Origin: JAEUOS01 sp965279115
GTDB taxonomy: Bacteria; Pseudomonadota; Gammaproteobacteria; Burkholderiales; JAEUOS01
Direction of reading: 5' to 3'
NCBI GenBank assembly: GCA_965279115.1
Contig: OZ257137.1
Span: 6,324,001-6,388,000, forward strand
Length of the DNA: 64,000 nucleotides
Each line of letters starts with the position of its first letter. Position 1 is the stretch's first letter. The position numbers were made by a program, and so were the translations under genes. Below are positions 40,780 to 49,667 of the stretch, in pieces. A model generated the notes under the pieces. The model made no database searches. It was not told the origin of the DNA and saw nothing but the letters and a program-made list of their open reading frames with translations.

Positions 40780-41802
40780 TCAAGGCCCGCTGTCCGGCTG
40801 GCGGCATTGCCGGGCCATTTCCACCAGACGATCATGCACCAGGCGGTCAATCTCGATGCCCTCCTGCAGGGCACGCTCGCGCGACCGGAACGAATGCTCC
40901 GACGGAACGCGTATCCCGGGCACACCAGGCTGGCGCGGCACGGACTTGACGCGCAGGAGCATGCCTGCCAGCTCACGCTTGAAGTCCGCCAGCGGCAGCA
41001 ACAGGTCAGGCCGCATCGCGATGATGAGATAACCGTAGTCCTTCGCGGTGTTCATGCCTGAGCCGGCCAGTACCCCCAGCGCTTGCATGGCAAGGCCCAA
41101 GGCGAAGCCCTTGTGCCCGCCAAACGGAAGCAATGCGCCGCGCTTGGCGGCTTCGGGGTCGGTGGTCGGAGCGCCTTGCGCATCAAGCGCGACACCCACC
41201 GGCAGCGGCAGTCCCAGCAGCTTATAGAAGTCCAGTTCGGTGCCCGGAAACGCCGCCGTGGACACATCGATGACCAGCGGGTCGCCGATGGCCGGGAAGC
41301 CGAACGCGACCGGATTGGTGCCATAGGCGGCCCGCGCGGCGCCGGGCGGCGCGACCAGGCTGGCCGAGCCCACCGTATGCAGGCCGATCAGGTCCGCGCG
41401 CGCGATGCGCTCCACGTAGTAGGCGCTGCGCCCGCTCATCCAGCTGTTGGTCACCCCGATGAGCGCGAAGCCATGCTCGCGCGCCTTGCCGATGGCGACG
41501 TCGGTCGCATGATGCATGGCCAGCATGCCGGAATGGTTGCCGCCGTCGATCAGCGCCGAGACCGGCGTGGCATGGATTTCGCGAATCGGCGTGACAGGCT
41601 GCTTGCGCTTGGGACTGGCCGCGATCTGCAGGATTTTCGGCAGGCCGGAATATTCGTAGCCGCACAGGGCGGCGTCAAGCATGTGGTCGGCGAGGATGCG
41701 CGCCTGCGCGTCATCGTAGCCGGCGCCACGCAGCGCGCCAAGAGCCAGGGCTCGCGCCTGATCGACCTCCAGACGAACGCGCCCAACGGCTGCCATCATC
41801 AT
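40780..41802 (-). CDS. Ldh/malate dehydrogenase-2 family oxidoreductase
   Basis: This 340-residue NAD(P)-dependent 2-hydroxyacid dehydrogenase belongs to the Ldh2/YlbC/DpkA family. GNHSGMLAMHHATDVAIGKA, GVTNSWMSGRSAYYVERIAR and LPFGGHKGFALGLAMQALGV are signature blocks. Substrates across the family include malate, sulfolactate, ureidoglycolate and delta-1-piperideine-2-carboxylate. Its start overlaps the AtuA-C stop (ATGA). It is the last gene of the Bug-AtuA-AtuA-C unit. Confidence 0.9.
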   Translation of the reverse strand: MMMAAVGRVRLEVDQARALALGALRGAGYDDAQARILADHMLDAALCGYEYSGLPKILQIAASPKRKQPVTPIREIHATPVSALIDGGNHSGMLAMHHATDVAIGKAREHGFALIGVTNSWMSGRSAYYVERIARADLIGLHTVGSASLVAPPGAARAAYGTNPVAFGFPAIGDPLVIDVSTAAFPGTELDFYKLLGLPLPVGVALDAQGAPTTDPEAAKRGALLPFGGHKGFALGLAMQALGVLAGSGMNTAKDYGYLIIAMRPDLLLPLADFKRELAGMLLRVKSVPRQPGVPGIRVPSEHSFRSRERALQEGIEIDRLVHDRLVEMARQCRQPDSGP

Positions 41803-42164
41803 GGCAGCGGCGTGCGGCCCTGCGCGAGCAGGCGGGCGGCCACCGCTTCGTCAACCGTCACCGGCATGGTCAGGATCAGCGCGCCGTACGATTTGCCATG
41901 CGGGTCGAGCGAAAGCGAGCGGGTGACCCCGCCCCCCAGGGACTTTTCGAGAACGAAATTGAGCGCGTCGACGTTAGGCAGTTCGTAGCGGGTGATGGAG
42001 CCCTTCACCAGATCGCCGAAGTGCAGGCGCAAGGCTTCGACCGTGATCTGCCGCACCAGGATCGGATAGTCCTCGTGGCGATAGGCGATCAATCCGATGT
42101 TGCTGGTATCGCCCTTGTCGCCGGCGCGCGCATGGGCGATCTCGCGGAGGTAGAAACGCCTCAT
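41799..42164 (-). CDS. AtuA C-terminal-domain-like protein
   Basis: This 121-residue protein corresponds to the small C-terminal domain of AtuA-type proteins; the segment AHARAGDKGDTSNIGLIAYR is its signature. It follows the large AtuA component with an ATGA overlap, so the two likely form a complex. In AtuA of acyclic terpene degradation the domains are fused. The biochemical reaction of the family is not settled. Confidence 0.85.
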   Translation of the reverse strand: MRRFYLREIAHARAGDKGDTSNIGLIAYRHEDYPILVRQITVEALRLHFGDLVKGSITRYELPNVDALNFVLEKSLGGGVTRSLSLDPHGKSYGALILTMPVTVDEAVAARLLAQGRTPLP

Positions 42165-43546
42165 GCGCCCACCTCATGCATGACGATCCGCGGCATGACC
42201 GCACTGCGCGGAATCAGCACCGAATAGATCGCCAGCACCTCGCGCACGCCGGTGCGCGGCAACGATGACATGGCCGGCCCCTTGCCCACCAGGGTCTCGA
42301 CCTCGCCGGCCAGCTTGGCCGCATCCCGCCTGGCATTGGCACGCCCGGCAAAGCGCACCCGCACCTCGTAGGGCTCGTGTGGCGTAGGCAGCGACGCGCC
42401 GCCATGCAGCGAGTTCATGCCGATATGGTCGACCCGCAGTTCCTCAAGCGTCACGCCGCCGATCTTCAGCCGTTCTCGCACCACCTGCTCGGCCAGGCGC
42501 GCGCGGTTCAGGCAGCCCAGGCCCGCGTAGGTGATTTCCGCCTCGCCGATCCAGCCTTCCTTGATCCCCACCGACACCTTCAGTTGCTCCGGCCGTGGCC
42601 GCCCGCGCCCGCCGGCGATGGCTACCCGGTCGGGCCCGACTTCGCGCAGGTCCACTTGCGTGAAGTCGACCACCACGTCCGGCGTGATGTAGTCGGCCGG
42701 GTCGTGGATCTCGTAGAGCATCTGTTCGGTGCAGATCGCGCGGTTGATCACCCCGCCGGTGCCTTCGACCTTGGCGACGATGCAACTGCCGTCGGCCATC
42801 ATGTCGAGATACGGATAACCGAGATTGCCCAGGTCAGGCACGTCCTTGTAGCCGGGATCGGCGAAGAATCCGCCGGACACATTGGCGCCGCACTCGACCA
42901 TGTCGGCGCATACCTGACCCTGCCCGAGCAGATCCCAGTCGCGCTGGCTCCAGCCGAACTCGTGGATCATCGGCGCCAGGAACAGGGAACAATCCGCCAC
43001 CCGGCCGGTAAGCACGATGTCGGCCCCCCGCGCCAGCGCCTCGACAATGTTGTCGGCGCCCAGATAGGCATTGGCGGACACCACTTCGCCCTGCAGTGTG
43101 GAGAGCGGCAGGCCGGACTCCATGATCGGCAACGCGTGCGCGTGGGCGCGGCAGTAGTCCAGCACATCGTCGCCAAGCACGGCGGCGATTCGCATCGGCC
43201 CCAATTGCATGTCGCGCGCGATCTGGGCGGCTTTTTGCGCCGCCGCGGCCGGATTGGCCGCGCCCATGCTGCTGACGATGCGCGTGCCATTGGCCTTGCA
43301 GTGCGGCAGTACCGCACGCAGCCTTTCCTCAAGAAGCTCGTTGTAGCCGCCCGCCGGGTCTTTCATGCGCTGCACGTTGGCCAGCGCGATCGTCCGTTCG
43401 GCAAGGGTCTCGAACACCAGGTAGTCGAGCTTCCCGTGCTCGGCCAGCAGGGCCGCAGGTTCGATGCGATCGCCCGCGTAGCTCGCCCCGGCGCCTATGC
43501 GCAGGTGGCCGGAGGCGGCCACCCGCGCGCTGCGATGATCGCTCAT
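42161..43546 (-). CDS. AtuA-family (DUF1446) protein, large component
   Basis: This 461-residue protein shows the DUF1446/AtuA blocks: LRIGAGASYAGDRIEPAALL, LVFETLAERTIALANVQRMK, PVNIxx-free region, and VDFTQVDLREVGPDRVAIAG. The start at 43546 overlaps the Bug stop (ATGA). AtuA is required for citronellol/geranylate use in Pseudomonas, but many homologues occur with Bug proteins and are of unknown function. With the separate C-terminal component and an Ldh-type dehydrogenase it forms a tightly coupled four-gene operon. Confidence 0.87.
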   Translation of the reverse strand: MSDHRSARVAASGHLRIGAGASYAGDRIEPAALLAEHGKLDYLVFETLAERTIALANVQRMKDPAGGYNELLEERLRAVLPHCKANGTRIVSSMGAANPAAAAQKAAQIARDMQLGPMRIAAVLGDDVLDYCRAHAHALPIMESGLPLSTLQGEVVSANAYLGADNIVEALARGADIVLTGRVADCSLFLAPMIHEFGWSQRDWDLLGQGQVCADMVECGANVSGGFFADPGYKDVPDLGNLGYPYLDMMADGSCIVAKVEGTGGVINRAICTEQMLYEIHDPADYITPDVVVDFTQVDLREVGPDRVAIAGGRGRPRPEQLKVSVGIKEGWIGEAEITYAGLGCLNRARLAEQVVRERLKIGGVTLEELRVDHIGMNSLHGGASLPTPHEPYEVRVRFAGRANARRDAAKLAGEVETLVGKGPAMSSLPRTGVREVLAIYSVLIPRSAVMPRIVMHEVGA

Positions 43547-44520
43547 TCGCCCTTGATGCCCTTCAACTTGATGATGCGCGACCACTTCTCGAAGTCGGCC
43601 TTCTGCAGCGCGGTGAGGGAGGCCGGGGTACCGGGCGCGGGTATCACGCCGGCGGCCAGCAGGCGCGACTTGACCGATTCCGCCTCGAGGGTGCGGCGCA
43701 TGGCCTGGTTGATCCGCTCGACCTCGGTCGCGGGCGTGCCCTTCGAGGTGTAGACGGCATACCAGTTGTTGGAATCCACGCCGGGCAGGCCCATTTCATC
43801 GAGGGTCTTGACGTCCGGCAGCAGCGGATGGCGCCTGGGAGCCGCCATGCCCAGGGCCTTGAGCTTGCCGGCACGGATATGCCCGAGCGCGACCGGCACA
43901 TCAATGAAGATGGCATCGACATGGCCGGCGATCACATCGGTGATCGCCGGTGCCACGCCCTTGTAAGGCACATGGCGCAGGTTCGCCTTGGTCACATCGG
44001 CGAGCAGTTCCATGGCCAGGTGCGGCACACTGCCGATACCCGATGAAGCCAGCGTCGCCCCCTCCTTGCGCTGCTTCACCGCGGCGATGAATTCCGGCAC
44101 CGTGTTCGACGGATTGCCGGCCGACGCGACCATCACTTCATCGGTGTTGACCACCAGGGTCACCGGCGCCAGGTCGCGAAACGGGTCCAGTGGCATCTTG
44201 TCGTAGAGCGCCGGGCTGATCGCGACCGCACCCGCGGTGGTCAGAAACAGCGTGTGCCCGTCCGGCGCCGCCTTGGCGACGAAGTCGGCGGCGATCACCG
44301 CATTGGCGCCCGGTTTGTTTTCCACCACCACCTGGTGCCCGAGTTCACGGCCAAGCTGTTCGCTGAGCACGCGCGCGACCATGTCGATAGGGCCTCCGGG
44401 CGCAAATCCGACCACCAGGCGGGTCGACTTGTTCTGGGCGTACGTCGCAGGTGAGCCAAGCACCGCGGCTGCGACGAAGAGGCCCAGCAGGGCACGACGG
44501 GCGAAAGGTCTGGTAGGCAT
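43543..44520 (-). CDS. Bug-type tripartite tricarboxylate transporter binding protein (3)
   Basis: This 325-residue exported protein has a signal peptide (RRALLGLFVAAAVLGSPATY) followed by TRLVVGFAPGGPIDMVARVL, ENKPGANAVIAADFVAKAAP and DGHTLFLTTAG, then LRHVPYKGVAPAITDVIAGH. It is the first gene of the AtuA operon, coupled by ATGA, so its ligand is probably the substrate, or a related acid, of that pathway. No membrane transporter components are linked. Confidence 0.92.
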   Translation of the reverse strand: MPTRPFARRALLGLFVAAAVLGSPATYAQNKSTRLVVGFAPGGPIDMVARVLSEQLGRELGHQVVVENKPGANAVIAADFVAKAAPDGHTLFLTTAGAVAISPALYDKMPLDPFRDLAPVTLVVNTDEVMVASAGNPSNTVPEFIAAVKQRKEGATLASSGIGSVPHLAMELLADVTKANLRHVPYKGVAPAITDVIAGHVDAIFIDVPVALGHIRAGKLKALGMAAPRRHPLLPDVKTLDEMGLPGVDSNNWYAVYTSKGTPATEVERINQAMRRTLEAESVKSRLLAAGVIPAPGTPASLTALQKADFEKWSRIIKLKGIKGE

Positions 44521-44642
44521 GTTTTGTCTCACGATTTTTGTGGTGGGAAAGCGCTGCGGCGATTATAGGCAGCCTTGGGTGGCCACAAACAGGTTCAGGT
44601 AAGCGCCGCGGCGGCCGTAAACGATGCACGGAGGCACACATC

Positions 44643-44837
44643 ATGGATGTAAGCACGATCGCCGCTCTGGCGACCCAGCTGTCGCAAACCAGGACCGCGA
44701 ATGAGGTGCAAACCGCGGTTTTCAGGAAGGCGCTCGACCTACAGGAACAGTCGGCCATGCAACTGATCGATGCCGCATCCCAGGCCGGGCGCGCCAATCC
44801 GCCCCATCTGGGCAATCAGATCGATACGTTCGCATGA
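44643..44837 (+). CDS. YjfB-family putative motility protein
   Basis: This 64-residue protein begins MDVSTIAALATQLSQTRTAN after GGAGG, and continues as an amphipathic helix (QTAVFRKALDLQEQSAMQLI). This is typical of the YjfB family of short proteins annotated as putative motility factors in Bacillus and proteobacteria. There are no flagellar genes in the window. Its function is not established. Confidence 0.75.
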   Translation: MDVSTIAALATQLSQTRTANEVQTAVFRKALDLQEQSAMQLIDAASQAGRANPPHLGNQIDTFA

Positions 44838-44947
44838 TCCAGATATTGCGATTGCGTAAACTTTCCGACGCGCCCCACGTCTAGAATCCCGGGGCGGCCT
44901 GCTCCCGATGCGTTGTCGCGCCTCGCCGCAACAACCTGAGGATGACC

Positions 44948-46024
44948 ATGCTTTTCGCCCCGTTTTCATCGCGCACGCTTTATCTTTCCAACCGTACCGT
45001 GATGTCGCCGATGACGCGCAATCGTGCCGTCGTCGATGCAATGCCCAATGCGCTCATGGCGGAGTATTACGGACAACGTGCGAGTGCCGGCCTGATCGTC
45101 ACCGAGGGCGTCAGCCCTTCGCCAAACGGGTTGGGTTATCCGCGCATACCCGGCCTCTACAACCTGAACCAGATGCGCGCCTGGCAGGCCGTGGCCACCG
45201 CTGTCCACTCGCGCGGGGGCAGGATCTTCATGCAGTTCATGCACACCGGGCGCGTCGCGCATCCGGCCAACCTGCCCGCCGGCGCCGAGGTGCTGGGACC
45301 GACAGGGCTGCCATGCCCCGGAGACATTTTTACCGACACGCAGGGCATGCAGCCGCACGGCGCGCCACGCGCCATGTCCATCGCAGACATCAGCCGCGCC
45401 GTTACCGAGTATGTCACCGCGGCCAGGCTGGCGGTCGATGCCGGTTTTGACGGTGTGGAACTGCACGCGGCCAACGGCTACCTGATCGAGCAGTTTCTCA
45501 ATGCCAACGTCAATACCCGGATCGATGCGTATGGTGGCGACGCCGCCAGCCGCAACCGCTTCGCGCTGGACGTGGCACGCGCCTGCGTGGATGCGATCGG
45601 TGCCGACCGTGTCGGTATCCGCCTGTCACCGTTCGGCACTTTCAACAGTACAGGCGCGTTTCCCGGCATGGAAGAACAAACCCTGGACCTGGTGCGCAAG
45701 CTTTCGAAAATGCGCCTGATCTACCTGCATGTGCTCGACCACTCGGCCTTGGGCGCACCGGCGGTGCCGCCGGAATACAAGGCCGCCCTGCGTCGCGAAT
45801 TCGATGGCGTGTTCATCCTGGCCGGCGGCTTTGATCGCGCCAGTGCCGAGGCCGCCATCGAAGCGAAGCAGGCGGACCTGATCGCGTTTGGCCGCCCCTT
45901 CCTGGCAAACCCGGACCTGGTTGCACGCCTGAAGTCGAACGCACCGCAAAACGCGCCGGACATGGCTACCTTCTATACCCCCGGCGCGACCGGATATACG
46001 GACTACCCTGCGCTGCCCGCCTGA
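44948..46024 (+). CDS. Old Yellow Enzyme-family flavin oxidoreductase
   Basis: This 358-residue FMN-dependent TIM-barrel ene-reductase has RTVMSPMTRNRAVVDAMPNA, FMQFMHTGRVAHPANLPAGA, GVELHAANGYLIEQFLNANV (H-A-A-N substrate site) and IAFGRPFLANPDLVARLKSN. It reduces activated C=C bonds with NAD(P)H; close relatives are NemA/XenB-type enzymes. The start at 44948 is chosen because GAGG is 6 nt upstream; an ATG at 44942 sits too close. It precedes the TauD gene by 75 bp on the same strand. Confidence 0.92.
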   Translation: MLFAPFSSRTLYLSNRTVMSPMTRNRAVVDAMPNALMAEYYGQRASAGLIVTEGVSPSPNGLGYPRIPGLYNLNQMRAWQAVATAVHSRGGRIFMQFMHTGRVAHPANLPAGAEVLGPTGLPCPGDIFTDTQGMQPHGAPRAMSIADISRAVTEYVTAARLAVDAGFDGVELHAANGYLIEQFLNANVNTRIDAYGGDAASRNRFALDVARACVDAIGADRVGIRLSPFGTFNSTGAFPGMEEQTLDLVRKLSKMRLIYLHVLDHSALGAPAVPPEYKAALRREFDGVFILAGGFDRASAEAAIEAKQADLIAFGRPFLANPDLVARLKSNAPQNAPDMATFYTPGATGYTDYPALPA

Positions 46025-46099
46025 ATCTCAAGTCCTGCGCCTGGCCGGGGCCGGTAAAATCCCGCCTGGCCGGCCACGACCGCTGGCGGGAGACACAAC

Positions 46100-46981
46100 A
46101 TGAACATCGTGCCGATCGGCGGCATTCTGGGTGCGCGCGTGGAAGGGCTGGACCTTTCGCAACCGCTCACAGGCGAGGCATTCAGGACGCTGGAACAGGC
46201 GCTCGGCCGTTACGGCGTGTTGTGCTACCCGCGCCAGACGCTTACTTCGCCGCAGCTCAAGTCATTCGCCGAACGCTTCGGGACCCTGGAAGTCAACGTA
46301 GCCAACGTGTATCAGGAACCCGGACTGCCCGAGGTGATGATCCTGTCGAACAAGATCGGCGCAGACGGCAAGCCCCTCGGCCTGGCCGATGCGGGACAGG
46401 ACTGGCACACCGACATGTCCTACAGCCGCATGATCGCATTCACCAACATCCTGTACGGCATCGAAATTCCGCACCGTGATGGCGTCCCACTGGGCAACAC
46501 CGAATTCTGCAACATGCACGCCGCCTACGAGGGACTGCCTGATGAATTGAAGTCGCGACTGGCCGGCATGTCCATCACCCACGATTTCGCCAAGTTCTGG
46601 GACAAGATGCGCCTGACGCCAGGCAGCACGCGCAAGCCGCTCACCGAGGCGCAGCGGGCCGCCAAGCCGCCGGTGTCGCACCCGGTTTTTCTCACCCATC
46701 CGATCACCGGGCGCAAGGTCCTGTACGCCAATCCCGGCTATGCGATGCGCATCAACGAACTGCCCGCGGACGAAAGTGCGCGAATTCTCGATTTCCTGTT
46801 CGAGCATCAATTGCAGCAAGAGTACCAGTACAAGCACCATTGGCAGGTGGGCGACGTGCTGATGTGGGACAACATCGGCACGATTCACAACGCCGTCCCT
46901 GATTACAAGCCGCACGAACCCCGTTACATCAAGCGCTGTCAGGTCATGGCAGACCGCTATTTCGCCACTGGAACCGCATGA
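46100..46981 (+). CDS. TauD/TfdA-family Fe(II)/2-oxoglutarate dioxygenase
   Basis: This 293-residue dioxygenase uses 2-oxoglutarate and O2. The iron motif is visible: His and Asp in DWHTDMSYSRM, and the distal His in IGTIHNAVPDYKPHEPRYIK, with the Arg in PRYIKRC for 2-oxoglutarate. The closest known roles are cleavage of taurine or 2,4-D ether/sulfonate carbons. The substrate here is unknown. Its TGA overlaps the ATG of a Bug frame, coupling it to the following binding protein. Confidence 0.9.
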   Translation: MNIVPIGGILGARVEGLDLSQPLTGEAFRTLEQALGRYGVLCYPRQTLTSPQLKSFAERFGTLEVNVANVYQEPGLPEVMILSNKIGADGKPLGLADAGQDWHTDMSYSRMIAFTNILYGIEIPHRDGVPLGNTEFCNMHAAYEGLPDELKSRLAGMSITHDFAKFWDKMRLTPGSTRKPLTEAQRAAKPPVSHPVFLTHPITGRKVLYANPGYAMRINELPADESARILDFLFEHQLQQEYQYKHHWQVGDVLMWDNIGTIHNAVPDYKPHEPRYIKRCQVMADRYFATGTA

Positions 46982-47043
46982 AACACGCCACCATCAATCG
47001 CCCCCCCGCAGCCTTGGCCGCCACGTTCATCCGGAGGTTCGCC

Positions 47044-48024
47044 ATGCCCGTCGCCCCCGTGCGCCTGTTCGCGGCGGCGAGCCTGGCGATTGCCGCCTCA
47101 ATGCCGGCGGCGGGGCAGGACAAGTACCCGGAAAAGCAGATTCGCATCGTCGTCGGATTCGCCGCGGGCGGCCCGACCGACGTGATCGCGCGGGTTCTGG
47201 CATCCGACATGACCGTCAGCCTCGGACAAAGCGTCTTTGTCGAGAACAAGGCCGGTGCCAGCGCCATGATCGCCACCCGCGAGGTCAAGAACGCCGCGCC
47301 GGACGGATATACGCTGCTGTTCGCCTCCCTGGGCCTGAATGTAAGTCCGATCCTTGTAGGTGCCGCCGCGGGATACAACCCGGCGACCGATTTCGCGCCG
47401 ATATCGCTGGCCGCCACCTTGCCATTGCTGGCGGTCAATGCGATGGATTCACCGATCAGGACCATGGGCGACCTGGTAGCCAAGGCACGCTCCAAGCCGG
47501 AAGCCGTCACCTACGGCTCATCAGGCAATGGCGGGTCCGGCCACCTCGCCGCCGAACTGCTGGGCACCATGGCCAAGGCGAAGATGTTGCACACCCCGTT
47601 CAAGGGAAACGGCCCGGCCCTCATTGAAGTGATGGCGGGTCGGGTCGACTTCATGTTCTATCCGGTCATCGGCATTGCCGACCATGTCGAAGCCCGGCGC
47701 TTGCGCATCCTGGGCGCCGGCACGGCAAAACGACTGGCACAGTTTCCGGACGTGCCGACGATGGCGGAAGCCGGGTTCCCGGGCTTCGAGGAAACCGCGC
47801 CCTGGGTCGGCATGCTTGCACCTGCGAAGACACCGCCTGCCGTGGTCGCGCGCCTGAACGCCGCGGTACAGAAAGCGATCGCCAACCCGGACGTGCGGGC
47901 CCGCATGGAAAAACTTGGTGCGGTGGTGGTCGGCGATTCGCCTGCACAGTTCGCCGCCTTTCTCAAGCGCGACTACACGCGCTGGGAAGAAGTGATCAAG
48001 GCCGCGGGCGTAAAGGGCGAGTAA
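47044..48024 (+). CDS. Bug-type tripartite tricarboxylate transporter binding protein (4)
   Basis: This 326-residue exported binding protein starts at 47044 after CCGGAGG, giving MPVAPVRLFAAASLAIAASM with cleavage near PAAGQ. An ATG at 46978 would add 22 residues ahead of the signal peptide and overlaps the TauD stop. IVVGFAAGGPTDVIARVLAS, ENKAGASAMIATREVKNAAP and LHTPFKGNGPALIEVMAGRV are family blocks. It is paired with a TauD-type dioxygenase, suggesting uptake of its substrate. Confidence 0.92.
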   Translation: MPVAPVRLFAAASLAIAASMPAAGQDKYPEKQIRIVVGFAAGGPTDVIARVLASDMTVSLGQSVFVENKAGASAMIATREVKNAAPDGYTLLFASLGLNVSPILVGAAAGYNPATDFAPISLAATLPLLAVNAMDSPIRTMGDLVAKARSKPEAVTYGSSGNGGSGHLAAELLGTMAKAKMLHTPFKGNGPALIEVMAGRVDFMFYPVIGIADHVEARRLRILGAGTAKRLAQFPDVPTMAEAGFPGFEETAPWVGMLAPAKTPPAVVARLNAAVQKAIANPDVRARMEKLGAVVVGDSPAQFAAFLKRDYTRWEEVIKAAGVKGE

Positions 48025-48028
48025 TCTC

Positions 48029-48250
48029 ATGAATCCGCTGCACCCCAAGAAACTCTTGCTGACCAAATGGACGGCCACGCGGCCGGTCGCAAGGCAAAAG
48101 CACTTTCTGGTTTCAAAGGTCGTCCAGCCCGACGATCCCGGTGCGCCTGTCGAATGGGTGGAAATCGAGGCAGTGCACTCAAGATCCGTGCGCCGCATCG
48201 CCTGGCGCGACCTGCAGGATGCGTCGGCATGGCGGCAAGGGTGGCTCTAG
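48029..48250 (+). CDS. TIGR02450-family small Trp-rich protein
   Basis: This 73-residue protein reads MNPLHPKKLLLTKWTATRPV, then KHFLVSKVVQPDDPG and VEWVEIEAVHSRSVRRIAWR, ending DASAWRQGWL. This matches the conserved small Trp-rich family TIGR02450, found in proteobacteria and cyanobacteria. Function is unknown. It follows the Bug gene by 4 bp. Confidence 0.82.
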   Translation: MNPLHPKKLLLTKWTATRPVARQKHFLVSKVVQPDDPGAPVEWVEIEAVHSRSVRRIAWRDLQDASAWRQGWL

Positions 48251-48322
48251 GCTGCGACAACGCAGTGGCGCCTGTTCGGCACGCCAACGTACGTCCTTGA
48301 TACATCCAACATCGGAGCACAC

Positions 48323-48913
48323 ATGTCAGCCGATACCCTACTGATCGCCAATGCGCTCGATTTCGCCTGTCGCAAGCATGTGCATCAGCGGCGCAAGGGA
48401 GAAAGCCGCGAACCCTACATCAACCACCTGGCGGAAGTCGCTCATTTGGTCGCCGAGGCCACCGGTGGCACGGACCCTGCCCTGGTTGCCGCCGCCCTGC
48501 TTCACGACTGCATCGAAGACCAGGGCGTCACCCAGGCAGATATCGCCGGGCGCTTCGGCGAAGACGTGGCTGCGCTGGTGATGGAAGTCACCGATGACAA
48601 GAGCACGGCCAAGGAAATGCGCAAGCAGGCCCAGGTGGACCACGCCGCACACATTTCCGCACGCGCCAAGATCCTGAAGATCGCCGACAAGACCTCCAAC
48701 CTGCGCGCCATCCAGCACAGCCCGCCGCCGTGGCCGCTGTCGCGCAAGCGGCGTTACTTTGCGTGGGCCCGCGCCGTGGTGGCAGGTGCCCGCGGGCACA
48801 ACCCTGTGATCGACGCCGCGTTCGACGCCGAATATGAAAAGGCGGTGGCTTCCGGCCTGGCCGATCGCGACTTTGTCTGGCACATGGGCCTCGAAACCGA
48901 GGGCGATGACTGA
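48323..48913 (+). CDS. HD-domain hydrolase, SpoT/MESH1-like
   Basis: This 196-residue protein belongs to the RelA/SpoT-type HD hydrolase group. Residues 8-45 (DFACRKHVHQRRKGESREPY, INHLAEVAHLV) carry the first His, and ALLHDCIEDQGVTQADI holds the His-Asp pair plus the E-D motif for metal. LKIADKTSNLRAI completes the site. There is no synthetase or TGS domain, so it would be a small alarmone hydrolase or nucleotide phosphohydrolase. The start follows GGAG. Confidence 0.85.
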   Translation: MSADTLLIANALDFACRKHVHQRRKGESREPYINHLAEVAHLVAEATGGTDPALVAAALLHDCIEDQGVTQADIAGRFGEDVAALVMEVTDDKSTAKEMRKQAQVDHAAHISARAKILKIADKTSNLRAIQHSPPPWPLSRKRRYFAWARAVVAGARGHNPVIDAAFDAEYEKAVASGLADRDFVWHMGLETEGDD

Positions 48914-49004
48914 CCAGGTCCGCCGATAGTGGCGATGCCTGGCCGATCCGCTAGGATGAAGGGCCCTGAGATTGACAGCAAGAACCGGATCGCCCGGATT
49001 GAAC

Positions 49005-49658
49005 ATGACAGCCAAGCCCGCCGCGCGCAAAAAGACCAGCGCCCGCAAGACTGCCGCACTTGCAGCGCCGCTTCCGGGCACCGCGAAGAAGCGCCTGATC
49101 ATCGGCATCACCGGCGCCACCGGCGTGATGTACGGCGTGCGCCTGCTCGAGACATTGCGGACCATGCCCGATTGGGAGACACACCTCGTTGTGTCGGACG
49201 CCGGCGTACTGACTGCCTGGCAGGAACTGGGCATGTCGCGCAAGGACCTGGAAGGGCTGGCGGATATCCACTACAACCCGCGCGACATCGGCGCCGCGAT
49301 CGCCAGCGGATCCTTCCTCACAGAAGGCATGGTGATCGCGCCATGCTCGATGAAAACCCTGGCGGCGGTGGCGCATGCCCACGCCGATGACCTGATCTCG
49401 CGTGCGGCCGACGTCGTGCTCAAGGAACGGCGACGCCTGGTGCTGATGACGCGCGAAACCCCGCTCAACCTGGCGCACCTGCGCAACATGACGGCCGTGA
49501 CGGAAATGGGTGGCGTGATTTTTCCGCCGGTGCCGGCCTTCTACGCCAAGCCCGCGTCGATCGACGCGATCATCGCCCATACCACCGGGCGGGTGCTGGA
49601 CCTGTTCGGCCTGCACTCGGCCGAACTGGCGCGCTGGCAGGGCATGAAAAAGGCCTGA
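49005..49658 (+). CDS. UbiX/Pad1-family flavin prenyltransferase
   Basis: This 217-residue flavoprotein has GITGATGVMYGVRLLETLRT, the LVVSDAG segment, IAPCSMKTLAAVAHAHADDL and RRRLVLMTRETPLNLAHLRN, all UbiX/Pad1 signatures. It prenylates FMN to make the cofactor of UbiD-type decarboxylases. A 35-residue Lys/Ala-rich extension (KPAARKKTSARKTAALAAPL) precedes the fold and is unusual. No ubiD gene is adjacent. Its stop lies 3 bp from the converging ligase stop. Confidence 0.92.
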   Translation: MTAKPAARKKTSARKTAALAAPLPGTAKKRLIIGITGATGVMYGVRLLETLRTMPDWETHLVVSDAGVLTAWQELGMSRKDLEGLADIHYNPRDIGAAIASGSFLTEGMVIAPCSMKTLAAVAHAHADDLISRAADVVLKERRRLVLMTRETPLNLAHLRNMTAVTEMGGVIFPPVPAFYAKPASIDAIIAHTTGRVLDLFGLHSAELARWQGMKKA

Positions 49659-49667
49659 AGCTCAGGC
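49645..49667 (-). terminator. Terminator of the ligase/thioesterase/dehydrogenase operon
   Basis: On the minus strand GCCTGA-GCT-TCAGGC (49667-49653) is followed by CTTTTTC. The stem covers both converging stop codons, so it lies inside the 3' end of the ubiX gene. Confidence 0.5.
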
